64,000 nt of DNA from Fibrobacterota bacterium (GTDB lineage Bacteria > Fibrobacterota > Fibrobacteria > UBA11236), in assembly GCA_028287465.1 (NCBI GenBank), contig JAQBPO010000041.1, positions 21,448-85,447 on the forward strand, read 5' to 3'. Shown here in pieces: positions 53,716 through 61,866 of the stretch (positions are counted from its first letter, which is position 1; every line of letters starts with the position of its first letter). The notes under the pieces are model-generated. The model made no database searches, was not told where the DNA came from, and worked only from the letters and a program-made list of their open reading frames with translations. The position numbers and the translations under genes were made by a program.

Positions 53716-55983
53716 TTAAATCCCGGTTTTCCAGCCTTCCGCCGCCCCGAATGCCGCCAACTCGACCGCATTGAGGGACGCGGAAGCCTTCAACATGGCT
53801 TCCGAGAATTCGGATTCCGGATCCGATTCGGCCAAAATGGCACCTCCGCATCCCACCCGGAACTCCCGGTCCTTCACGACCAGGCTGCGGATCACCATTC
53901 CCAGGTCCATGGCGCCGTCCCATCCGAGGTACCCCATGGCCCCGGAAAACACGCCGCGCGCGCGGCCTTCCTCCGCTTCCAGCAATTCCATGGTGCGGAG
54001 CTTGGGCGCGCCGGTCATGGAGCCCCCGGGGAAGCAGGCGCGTACGGCGTCGATGGCGCCCTTACCGGCCGCCAGCCTTCCCGTTACGGTGGAAACCAAT
54101 TGCAGGACGGTGGGATGCTCCTCCACCTTCATCAGGTCCGGGGCCTCAACGCTGGACAGGGCGCAGACCTTGCCGAAATCGTTGCGCACCAGGTCCACGA
54201 TCATGAGGTTCTCGGACAAATCCTTGGCGTTCCCCGCCAGGTCCGCCTTGAAGGCCGCGTCTTCTTCCGGCGTGGCGCCGCGGCGGCGCGTGCCCTTGAT
54301 GGGCCGGGACTCAAGGCGGCCCCGCGCATCGAGCTTCAGGAACCGTTCCGGCGAGGCCGACAGGACGCAGGCCTGAGGGAACCGCAGATAGGCGGCATAG
54401 GGGGCCGGGTTGATGCGCCGCAGGATCCGGTACACGGCGAAGGGGTCCGCGTCCGAGACGGCGCGGAATTCGTTGGTGAGGCAGGCCTCATAGGTCTCGC
54501 CGCGCAGGATGGCCTCCTGCAGGGAACGGATGCGCGCGAGGTATTCGCCCTTGGGCGCGGAGAGGCTCCAGGGGAGCCGCAGGGCTCCGGCGGGATCCCC
54601 GGTCCTGCGCAGGTCCAGGCTCGGCTCCTCCAGACCATCCCATTCCGAGACGATGGTCCGCAACCAGGCGCGGGCCTCCGGCGAGGGCCCGCCGCTGGAA
54701 AGCGGCCCGCCGCTGGAAAGCGGCCCGCCGGAACGCGGACCCGGGGGAAGCATGGCGTAAGCCTTGCGGGCCCGGGGGTCGAAGGCCAGCATCCGATCGG
54801 GTTCCAGGAACAGGGCGTCGGGCGGATCGGCGGCCGGGGTACCCGGCAGGTTTCCCCCTTCCGGAGGACCGGAAGCTCCGGCCGTTCCGGCCGTTCCGGT
54901 AAACCGCTTGAGCCCGTACCCGAACCATCCCACCAGTCCGCCGAGGAACGAACCGGGAAAAGGCATGCCTTCGGGCAACCGGCACGCTTCCGCATCCTTC
55001 AGATAGGCGGCAAGGAAGGCGAAAGGATCGCGAGTCTCCGTTTCCCGGGCCGGGAATCCGCTACCCGCGGCATCAGGGAAGATGCGGATCGCTTCGCCGC
55101 GGGCCTCGATGAGGCGCCGACCCGAACCCATGTAGGAAACGCGGGGTTCGCCGGGCACGGGTTCGGAAAGGGAGTCGAGCCAGAACGAGGCCGGGTCTTC
55201 CCCGAAAAAACGGGCGAAGGCGGCTTCGGGATCGCGCCAGGGAAGCTCGACGGCCTCGAGGACGCGCGCGGGCGGCCGGGCCCCGGTTCCGGGGATGGCG
55301 GGTTCGCAGGCGACGATCGGCGGCGCCGGCCGGGATGGATCCGCGGGATCGCCGGGTGATCCGGAATCGCCGCGCGATGCAGAGGCCCCGCGCGACCGTA
55401 GGGCGGACAGATCCCGGAAGTTCACGAGCAGGGTTTTGCCGTGATCGGTACCGATGGATTCGGGGTGGAATTGCACGCCGTACGCCGGCCGGTCAGCAAG
55501 CCTGAGTCCCATGATTTGGCCGTCATCGGCGGCCGTGGCCGTTACGATCAGGCCCGCCGGCACGGCCGATGCGTCGACCACGAGGGAATGGTAGCGCACC
55601 GCGCGGAATCCCTGCGGCAGCCCCGCGAACAACCCTCGCCCGTCATGGAGGATGGCGGAAGGCTTTCCGTGACGGACCGCCGGCGCGGGGACCACGGACG
55701 CGCCCGCGGCCAGGCCCAGGCCCTGCAGGCCCAGGCATACGCCCAGGACGGGTACGTCCGGGAACGAGCGGATGACTTCGGCGCAGAGGCCGAAGTCGCG
55801 TGGATTCCCCGGGTGCCCGGGGCCGGGGGAAATCAGGATATTGTCGAATCGGGCGGCGCGGATCGCCTCCAGGGTCCATTCATCGTTATGGATGAAGATC
55901 GGCTCCTCGCCGTTCACCTCCCAAAGGTATTGGAAGAGGATATGGCTGAAGGAATCGTAGTTGTCGAGGAGAAGGGTCTTCAT
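53716..55983 (-). CDS. pabAB: bifunctional aminodeoxychorismate synthase PabAB
   Basis: 755-residue fusion that makes 4-amino-4-deoxychorismate for folate. Residues 1-200 are the glutamine amidotransferase (LLDNYDSFSH, catalytic Cys in GVCLGLQG, His in QFHPESIG). A low-complexity Ser/Gly/Ala/Pro linker (about 202-235) leads to the PabB part. PIKGTRRRG has the Lys that marks aminodeoxychorismate synthase (anthranilate synthase has Ala), and EHPTVLQLVSTV and FPGGSMTGAPKLRTMELL are the chorismate site. The start is the ATG at 55983; a TTG at 55995 is less likely. It is divergent from the PAP2 gene with only 25 bases between them. Confidence 0.93.
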   Translation of the reverse strand: MKTLLLDNYDSFSHILFQYLWEVNGEEPIFIHNDEWTLEAIRAARFDNILISPGPGHPGNPRDFGLCAEVIRSFPDVPVLGVCLGLQGLGLAAGASVVPAPAVRHGKPSAILHDGRGLFAGLPQGFRAVRYHSLVVDASAVPAGLIVTATAADDGQIMGLRLADRPAYGVQFHPESIGTDHGKTLLVNFRDLSALRSRGASASRGDSGSPGDPADPSRPAPPIVACEPAIPGTGARPPARVLEAVELPWRDPEAAFARFFGEDPASFWLDSLSEPVPGEPRVSYMGSGRRLIEARGEAIRIFPDAAGSGFPARETETRDPFAFLAAYLKDAEACRLPEGMPFPGSFLGGLVGWFGYGLKRFTGTAGTAGASGPPEGGNLPGTPAADPPDALFLEPDRMLAFDPRARKAYAMLPPGPRSGGPLSSGGPLSSGGPSPEARAWLRTIVSEWDGLEEPSLDLRRTGDPAGALRLPWSLSAPKGEYLARIRSLQEAILRGETYEACLTNEFRAVSDADPFAVYRILRRINPAPYAAYLRFPQACVLSASPERFLKLDARGRLESRPIKGTRRRGATPEEDAAFKADLAGNAKDLSENLMIVDLVRNDFGKVCALSSVEAPDLMKVEEHPTVLQLVSTVTGRLAAGKGAIDAVRACFPGGSMTGAPKLRTMELLEAEEGRARGVFSGAMGYLGWDGAMDLGMVIRSLVVKDREFRVGCGGAILAESDPESEFSEAMLKASASLNAVELAAFGAAEGWKTGI
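54686..54721. repeat. two tandem 18-bp repeats (plus part of a third) in pabAB
   Basis: Identical 18-bp units at 54686-54703 and 54704-54721, followed by a diverged partial third. They encode SGGPLS hexapeptides in a linker of the leftward pabAB gene and keep the frame. Confidence 0.85.
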
Positions 55984-56008
55984 GGGCTGGTTCAACTATA
56001 ATTTAGGA

Positions 56009-56878
56009 ATGAAGACAGGACTATTCCGGACCGGCAGGTACGGATCCGCCGCTTTTATTTTCCTGGCGATGGCCGTACCGGCCCTGCCGGCCTTGCCGGC
56101 CTTTCCGCAGCAGGCTTCGCGGTCCGCCCCCTCCGCGGGAGTCCTCTCTTTGGGGTACCAGGACATCGCCTGGGCCTCGGCCGCCGTCCTTACGGCCATC
56201 CCGGCCCAGATCCGTTATCATAATATGACCGCGTCGGATACGGGAGCGCTCGATCGGAACGACCTGTGGTTCATGGACCGCTGGGCCGCCGGCACCCATT
56301 CCCCGAAGGCGGCCCTGGCCAGCGACCTCCTGATCGTCCCCTTGGTCGGATTGCCGATGGCGGTTACGGCCTGGGAATCGTGGCGCGGCCGCCAAGGCTG
56401 GAACGGGGCCGTTTCCGAAGCCGCGGTCTATTCGGAAGCCTTGCTCATCTCTTCCTCGCTCGATCTGCTGGTCCGCGCCACCGGGGTGCATCCGCGCCCA
56501 TTGGTGTACGGCAAGGACGTACCCGCCGATGAGCGCCTTTCGCCGGAAGCCTCGGGCAGCTTCTACTCCGGCCACAGCAACGCCGCCTTCCTCTCGGCGG
56601 TCTATTTCTCCTACACCTACTCCCTGCGCAATCCCGGTTCGCGCTACCAGGGGGCCATCTGGGGGGGAAGCCTGGGGGCGGCCGCCTTCGTCGCCGGCCT
56701 GCGCGTGGCCGCCGGGAAGCATTACCTGTCGGACGTGATGGTGGGCGCCGCGGCCGGATCGTTCTTCGGCTGGGCCTTCCCCTATATGCACCGGAGGACC
56801 GGGGAAGGGGAAACGGGGGGCCTGGGCGTGGGGATGAACGGGACCTCGCTGTATCCCATGCTGACCTGGACCTTTTGA
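56009..56878 (+). CDS. PAP2-family membrane phosphatase
   Basis: 289-residue protein with a signal or anchor segment (residues 8-32), and 4-5 further hydrophobic segments. PAP2 motifs: KDVPADERLSPEASG in motif 1 position, FYSGHSNAAF (motif 2, catalytic His) and RVAAGKHYLSDV (R-x5-H-x3-D, motif 3). It is likely to dephosphorylate a lipid such as undecaprenyl pyrophosphate or a phosphatidic acid at the outer side of the inner membrane. Start ATG at 56009; the longer frame from 55961 would overlap the divergent pabAB start. Confidence 0.8.
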   Translation: MKTGLFRTGRYGSAAFIFLAMAVPALPALPAFPQQASRSAPSAGVLSLGYQDIAWASAAVLTAIPAQIRYHNMTASDTGALDRNDLWFMDRWAAGTHSPKAALASDLLIVPLVGLPMAVTAWESWRGRQGWNGAVSEAAVYSEALLISSSLDLLVRATGVHPRPLVYGKDVPADERLSPEASGSFYSGHSNAAFLSAVYFSYTYSLRNPGSRYQGAIWGGSLGAAAFVAGLRVAAGKHYLSDVMVGAAAGSFFGWAFPYMHRRTGEGETGGLGVGMNGTSLYPMLTWTF

Positions 56879-56974
56879 ATCACGGATAGGGCGCGGCATA
56901 AGCGCCGCCGGCATGCCCGCCGCCCGCGGCCTTGACGGCCCATCCGAAGGATGGCCGCAAGGGAAACGCGATGG

Positions 56975-59701
56975 TTACGGGGCGGCCTGATGAGGGCCGC
57001 GGACGGCGAACCCGCCTCCCTCGATGAGCTTGCGCGCGGCCTTGTCTTCCAGGGGCCTGGAAAAGAAATATCCCTGGCCATAGGCGCAGGCCAGGCCGTG
57101 CAGCAGGGCCCATTGGCCTTGGGTCTCTATCCCCTCCGCCACCACGTCCATGCCCAGGTTCTTCGCCAGGGAGTTGATGACTTTGACGATTTCCGTGTCC
57201 TTGTCCCCCGCCTCCATCTTGGAAACGAAGGAACGATCGATCTTGAGGTTATGGAACGGGAAGCGATGGAGGTAGCTCAGGGAGCTGTAACCGGTCCCGA
57301 AATCGTCCAGGCTGAGATGGATGCCCATGTCCCGGAGGCTGTTCAGGATGCTCGCCGCCTTTTCCGGATTCTCCATGATGGCGCTTTCCGTGACTTCCAG
57401 CTTCAAGGAAGTGGGATCGAGGCCGGCTTCCTGGATGATGGCCTTGATCTGGCGCACGAGGTCCATGTCCTGCAATTGCTTGCCCGAGAGATTGACGCTC
57501 ATGGTCAGGCGCTTGCCGTTCTCGAGGATCCCCTGCCATTCCACCAATTGCTTGCAGGACTGCCAGAGCACCCATCGGCCGATGGGGATGATCAACCCGG
57601 TATCTTCCGCTAGGGGGATGAAATCCATGGGCGAGACCATGCCGAGCTTGGGGTGCTGCCAGCGGATCAGCGCCTCGAATCCCATCAGGGAGCTGTCTTC
57701 GAGGGAGACGATCGGCTGATAGTGAAGGCGGAACTCCATGCGCTCCAGGGCCCGGCGGAGATCCGTTTCCAGGGTCATCATATGGACGGCCTTGGTATGC
57801 ATGGAATCGTCGAAGACCTGGTACCGGCCCTTGCCCGAGGATTTGGCGCGGTGCATCGCCGTGTCGGCCTCCCGCAACAGGTCCTCCGGACCCTTGGTCT
57901 GGGCCGTGCCGACGGCGATCCCGATGCTCGCGGCCATGTAGATTTCCTGGCCGTCCATATCGAACCCCATGGACAGGGCCTCCTGGAGCCGATCGGCGAT
58001 GAAGGTGGCGTGATTGTAGTCGGTGAAGTCCTCGATCAGGATGCAGAACTCGTCCCCGCCCAGGCGGGACAAGGTGGTCCCGGCCGGGACGAACACTTCG
58101 AGCCTGCGGGCGAAGGCGATCAGCATGCGGTCGCCCTGCTGGTGGCCCATGCTGTCGTTGATGATCTTGAAGCGATCCAGATCAAGCACCATCACCGCGC
58201 ACATGATCCCCGGCTTGCGCCGCGCGCGCTCGAGGGTCCTGCCCAAGCGCTCAATCAGCAAGGTGCGGTTGGGGAGCCCGGTCAGCGCGTCATGGAGGGA
58301 GCCGTGGATCAATTGATCCTCCATGCTCTTCCGTTGCGTCACGTCCATGACCGTGCCTTCGCAATAGTCTATCGAGCCGTCCGCCTTGAGGACGGCCCGG
58401 GCGTTTTCGGAAATCCAGATCACGGAGCCGTCCATGCGGCGCACCTGGGATTCGAATTCGGTCACCCTCCCACGCTCGCCCAGGATACGCAGGAATTCCA
58501 GGCGCCTTTCGGATTCGACGTATATCGACGCGCCGATGTCGGCGACGGCGGCCATCATCTGGCGGGGATCCGCGTACCCGAGGATGCGCGCCAGGGCCGG
58601 ATTGACTCCCAGGAAGCGCCCGTCCGGCGTGGTCTGGAAGATGCCTTCCACCGCGTTCTCGAAGATGTTCAGGTATTTGGCCTTGGCCTCGCTCAGGGCC
58701 TGATCCACCTTCTTGCGCTCCAGGGCGTTGATGAAGATTTCGCCGGCCATGCGCAGGACCTGGATATTGTCCTCGGACCAGCTTTTCTCGCGCTGGACCG
58801 AATCGAATCCGAGGTAACCCCGGAGGGTACCCCGGTGGATCATCGGGACCACGACCAGGGATTTGATGCCTTCCCTTTCGAACTCCGCCTTCTCAGCGGC
58901 GGCCTGGGGGGGCAGATGGGAAACGGAAGGGACGTGCACGGCATCCAAGGCCCGGATCGCGTTCATGAACCAGGGATAACGGGAAACCTTCAGGCCCTGC
59001 AGACCCTGGATTTGGGGCTCCACGCCCTTGGAACACCATTCATGGGTGTTGTCCACGGTGGCGCGATCGGCCGAGAAGAGGAAGATATAGCTGCGATCGA
59101 CTTCGGCGAATTCGCCCAGGGCGTGCAAGGCGTAATTGATCCCCATGTCGATTTGATCGCCCGGCAGGTGGATGAAATGGGTGGATATGGAGGTGATCAG
59201 GTTCTCGAACCGGATCCGGTACTGCAGTTCCTCGCGGGCCTGCCGGTGGTTCTCTTCGCTTTCCCGCAAAGCCACCGCGGTCAGCTTGCGCGAAGACAGA
59301 TCCCGCGCCAGGACCAGCCTGATGCCTCCCGCATCGGCCGCGAAGGCCCCTTGCGACAATTCGACCGGGAAGCGCGTGCCGTCCTTGCGGAGGCCCACGG
59401 ATTCCGCCGCCTGGGTAACCAATACGTTACCCGCGGGCGGGAAAGGCCAGGCGCCTTCCACGAGGCTTTCGGCCTTGCGCCCCATCGCCTCCGCCCTGCC
59501 CAGGCCGAACATGGCTTCGGCGCCGGCGTTCCAGAAGCGGATGACGCCGAGTGGGTCGCAAACCAGCATGGCCTCCTGGGAGGATTGGAACAACGAGAGC
59601 ATATCGGCTGCGGGATGGGCCGCCGCCGCGGGCGCGCCGTCGTCCGGGCGCCAGTCCACCGGCGGGACCTTTTTCTTCATCGCATTCATGTTACGGGCCA
59701 T
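56975..59701 (-). CDS. PAS-GAF-PAS-GGDEF-EAL c-di-GMP enzyme
   Basis: 908-residue cytoplasmic c-di-GMP turnover protein. Order: PAS (about 34-140), GAF (165-330), PAS/PAC (340-460, ending TVMDVTQRKSMEDQL), GGDEF (465-630) and EAL (645-890). The cyclase signature is intact (RLGGDEFCIL), as are the phosphodiesterase motifs (GFEALIRWQHP, LEVTESAIM, LSLDDFGTGYSS, LKIDRSFV, VVAEGIET). It can in principle make or break c-di-GMP, with the sensor domains selecting. It sits just downstream of flagellin on the same strand, so it probably regulates motility through the PilZ and MshEN proteins in the window. Confidence 0.93.
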   Translation of the reverse strand: MARNMNAMKKKVPPVDWRPDDGAPAAAAHPAADMLSLFQSSQEAMLVCDPLGVIRFWNAGAEAMFGLGRAEAMGRKAESLVEGAWPFPPAGNVLVTQAAESVGLRKDGTRFPVELSQGAFAADAGGIRLVLARDLSSRKLTAVALRESEENHRQAREELQYRIRFENLITSISTHFIHLPGDQIDMGINYALHALGEFAEVDRSYIFLFSADRATVDNTHEWCSKGVEPQIQGLQGLKVSRYPWFMNAIRALDAVHVPSVSHLPPQAAAEKAEFEREGIKSLVVVPMIHRGTLRGYLGFDSVQREKSWSEDNIQVLRMAGEIFINALERKKVDQALSEAKAKYLNIFENAVEGIFQTTPDGRFLGVNPALARILGYADPRQMMAAVADIGASIYVESERRLEFLRILGERGRVTEFESQVRRMDGSVIWISENARAVLKADGSIDYCEGTVMDVTQRKSMEDQLIHGSLHDALTGLPNRTLLIERLGRTLERARRKPGIMCAVMVLDLDRFKIINDSMGHQQGDRMLIAFARRLEVFVPAGTTLSRLGGDEFCILIEDFTDYNHATFIADRLQEALSMGFDMDGQEIYMAASIGIAVGTAQTKGPEDLLREADTAMHRAKSSGKGRYQVFDDSMHTKAVHMMTLETDLRRALERMEFRLHYQPIVSLEDSSLMGFEALIRWQHPKLGMVSPMDFIPLAEDTGLIIPIGRWVLWQSCKQLVEWQGILENGKRLTMSVNLSGKQLQDMDLVRQIKAIIQEAGLDPTSLKLEVTESAIMENPEKAASILNSLRDMGIHLSLDDFGTGYSSLSYLHRFPFHNLKIDRSFVSKMEAGDKDTEIVKVINSLAKNLGMDVVAEGIETQGQWALLHGLACAYGQGYFFSRPLEDKAARKLIEGGGFAVRGPHQAAP

Positions 59702-59790
59702 ATACGACCTTGTTTCCGCCGTCCTCGCACCTCGCGAAGAACCTGATATTCCGCATTAACGATACGGGTTGGCGGCGGAACGCAACAAGC

Positions 59791-59815
59791 CCCGGCGGCC
59801 CTTTCGGGCGCCGGG
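59791..59815. terminator. strong hairpin after flagellin
   Basis: CCCGGCGGCCC, loop TTTC, GGGCGCCGGG: a stem of ten pairs with one bulged G, between the flagellin stop and the GGDEF-EAL start. On the minus strand it reads with a GAAA loop and is followed by GCTTGTTGCGTT, a weak T-rich run. Confidence 0.5.
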
Positions 59816-59896
59816 CATGCCGGGGGGAGCGGGTTCGTTTGGGTTTTTGGGGACGCCCTTCCCGGAGCCTGGCGCCGGAGGGGACGGCGGCCCGGA

Positions 59897-60751
59897 TCAG
59901 CCCTTGAGGAGGGCGAGGATGCCCTGGGGAACCTGGTTGGCCTGGGCCAACATCGAGGTCGCGCTCTGGGTGAGGATCTGCGCCCGGGTGAATTCCGTGG
60001 TCTCCTTGGCGAAGTCCACGTCGCGGATGCGGCTTTCCGCGTCCTGGGTATTGTAGATCTGGTTGCCGAGGTTGGAGATGGCGAACTCGAGCCGGTTCAC
60101 GTAGGCGCCCATGTCCGAACGCACCGTATTCACCGAGCGCACGGCGACGTCGATGGCGGACAATGCCGCCAGGGCGGTCGCCGCGGTGCTCACCGAAGTG
60201 GTGGTCGCGTTCAGCCCCAGGGCTCCCAGGGTCATGGACCCCACCGTGATGCTGATGCGATCCACGGAAACGCTGGAACCCGCTCCGATATGCAGCACGG
60301 AAGCCTGTCCGCCGGACACGCCGAAAGACCCGGCCGCCCCGTCCAGCAGGGTCATGCCGTTATAGGAGGCCGAGTTGGAGATCCGGGTGATCTCGTTCAT
60401 CAACTGCCCGAACTCCTTGTTGATGTAGGTGCGCTCCGTGGTGGTCATGGTGTCCGAGGCGCTCTGGATGGCCAGCTCCCTCAGGCGCTGCAGGATATTG
60501 TTCACCTCTCCGGTGGCGCCTTCCGCGATTTGCAACAGGGCGATGCCGTCCTCGGAGTTGGACCTCGCCCGGTCCATCCCGCGGATCTTGCTGCGGAGGG
60601 ATTCGGATACGGAGAGCCCGGCGGCATCGTCGGATGCGCGATTGATGCGCAGGCCGGTGGAAAGTTTTTCCAGGGATTTGGAAAGGGCGCCCGTTTGCAT
60701 GCCGAGGGCGGACTGGCCGATCATGGAAGAAATGTTGTGGTTGATACGCAT
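59897..60751 (-). CDS. fliC: flagellin, compact form
   Basis: 284-residue flagellin. The N-terminal D0/D1 region (MRINHNISSMIGQ, LEKLSTGLRINRASDDAAGLSVSESLR) and C-terminal D1/D0 region ([25 protein letters not shown] in parts, [24 protein letters not shown]) are complete; the middle is short (about 60 residues, Ser/Thr/Ala-rich), so D2/D3 are nearly absent. The filament protein is exported by the flagellar type III system. GGGAGG nine bases before the ATG and a sigma28-like promoter upstream. A second flagellin ends the window. Confidence 0.95.
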   Translation of the reverse strand: MRINHNISSMIGQSALGMQTGALSKSLEKLSTGLRINRASDDAAGLSVSESLRSKIRGMDRARSNSEDGIALLQIAEGATGEVNNILQRLRELAIQSASDTMTTTERTYINKEFGQLMNEITRISNSASYNGMTLLDGAAGSFGVSGGQASVLHIGAGSSVSVDRISITVGSMTLGALGLNATTTSVSTAATALAALSAIDVAVRSVNTVRSDMGAYVNRLEFAISNLGNQIYNTQDAESRIRDVDFAKETTEFTRAQILTQSATSMLAQANQVPQGILALLKG

Positions 60752-60802
60752 GGCTCAAGCCTCCCGGAGCCGGGGGTTTCCTCCCGCGCTCTCTTTCCCC
60801 TT

Positions 60803-60830
60803 TCATCGGGGGAAACCGGAAAAGACTTTA
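60803..60830 (-). promoter_or_regulatory. sigma28 (FliA)-like flagellin promoter
   Basis: On the minus strand TAAAGTCT (60830-60823) and CCCGATGA (60810-60803) with a 12-base spacer, compared with TAAAGTTT-N11-GCCGATAA. Transcription would begin about 45 bases before the flagellin ATG. Confidence 0.5.
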
Positions 60831-60975
60831 AGAGGCGCTTGAGCTTTAGGCTTAAGTCGTTGCTGCAATTTGCGCCGGTTGGGCCGGCGATGCGCGATGG
60901 GGATCACATTTTACCCCGGCCTGTCTTCCTTAGCGACCGGGGCTATCAATAGTATCGGCGCGGATGCCGCCGACT

Positions 60976-61749
60976 TTAGGCCGGAGCGGAAATTTTTTCT
61001 CCCCGTCCGGCAGTATTTTCCCCCGCCCCCGGGGCCGGCCCGGAAGAGCGGGACTTGAACCTGAGGAAGATCGCCAGGAAGGCGATGTCGATGACGAAAG
61101 AGGAGGCGGCCATGGAGTGGAGGAAATGGTTCCCTGGGTAATGCATGAACATGAATACGGTATTGGCCCCCGTCCCGAAGGTCCTGAGCCAGCCGACATT
61201 GAAGGAGAAACCCCGCAAGCCGGGGTTCCCCAGGAGCAGGGTCAGGCTGAGCACCGAAACGAACATCTGGGCGATGTACGCGGAATTGGCTCCGATCAGG
61301 GTATCATGTCCTTCCTTGATGAAGAAGTAGTAGATGAGGGTGAAGACGGCGAGCAACCCCACGGTCAACGGCTTGAAATGCCTGGCCAATACGGGGGATT
61401 TCGCCTGGGAGGAACCGTATCGCAGCATCAGCCAGAAGATGTAGATGTCCAGGAAGAACCAGGCGCGGTAGGTCCAGACAAGGAACCAGCCCATATCGGT
61501 CCGGAAGGGGAAGGACCAGAGGAACTCCCAGGCGAAATTGCTGCATCCGGCCGCCACGGCCATGTCCACGAGCTTGTCGCGCCGCGCATTGCGGATGATG
61601 AGCCAATAGGCGGCCACCCACATCAGGCAGCCCCCCGCGAACAGGAACAGTTCCAATGGCGTATAGGGGATGCAATTCCTGTCGGTGAAGTTCAGGAATC
61701 GGCCCGGGTCGTTCACCAGACCGTCGGCGCAGCGGATGACGTCTGCCAT
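60976..61749 (-). CDS. seven-segment membrane protein, possibly Pyr4/PaxB-like
   Basis: 257-residue polytopic protein with about seven hydrophobic segments. Segment 2-3 holds CSNFAWEFLWSFPF and the next segment TYRAWFFLDIYIFWLMLRYG. An N-x-x-W-E motif followed by a W-F-x-x-D motif occurs in the Pyr4/PaxB family of integral-membrane terpene cyclases, whose Glu and Asp are catalytic; the likeness is from memory and needs a profile search. AAGGAGAGG lies right before the ATG, which fixes the start at 61749. It is divergent from the hybrid kinase and lies between two flagellin genes. Confidence 0.55.
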   Translation of the reverse strand: MADVIRCADGLVNDPGRFLNFTDRNCIPYTPLELFLFAGGCLMWVAAYWLIIRNARRDKLVDMAVAAGCSNFAWEFLWSFPFRTDMGWFLVWTYRAWFFLDIYIFWLMLRYGSSQAKSPVLARHFKPLTVGLLAVFTLIYYFFIKEGHDTLIGANSAYIAQMFVSVLSLTLLLGNPGLRGFSFNVGWLRTFGTGANTVFMFMHYPGNHFLHSMAASSFVIDIAFLAIFLRFKSRSSGPAPGAGENTAGRGEKISAPA

Positions 61750-61866
61750 ATCCTCTCCTTTCGAAGGTTCCCAGCCAATGTCAGGGGCCGCGGGCGCGCC
61801 CCTGCAGCGATGATAGGATGAAGCAAGACCGGTTTCCACCTTTTGGTTACTTTTCCATCCATTTCC

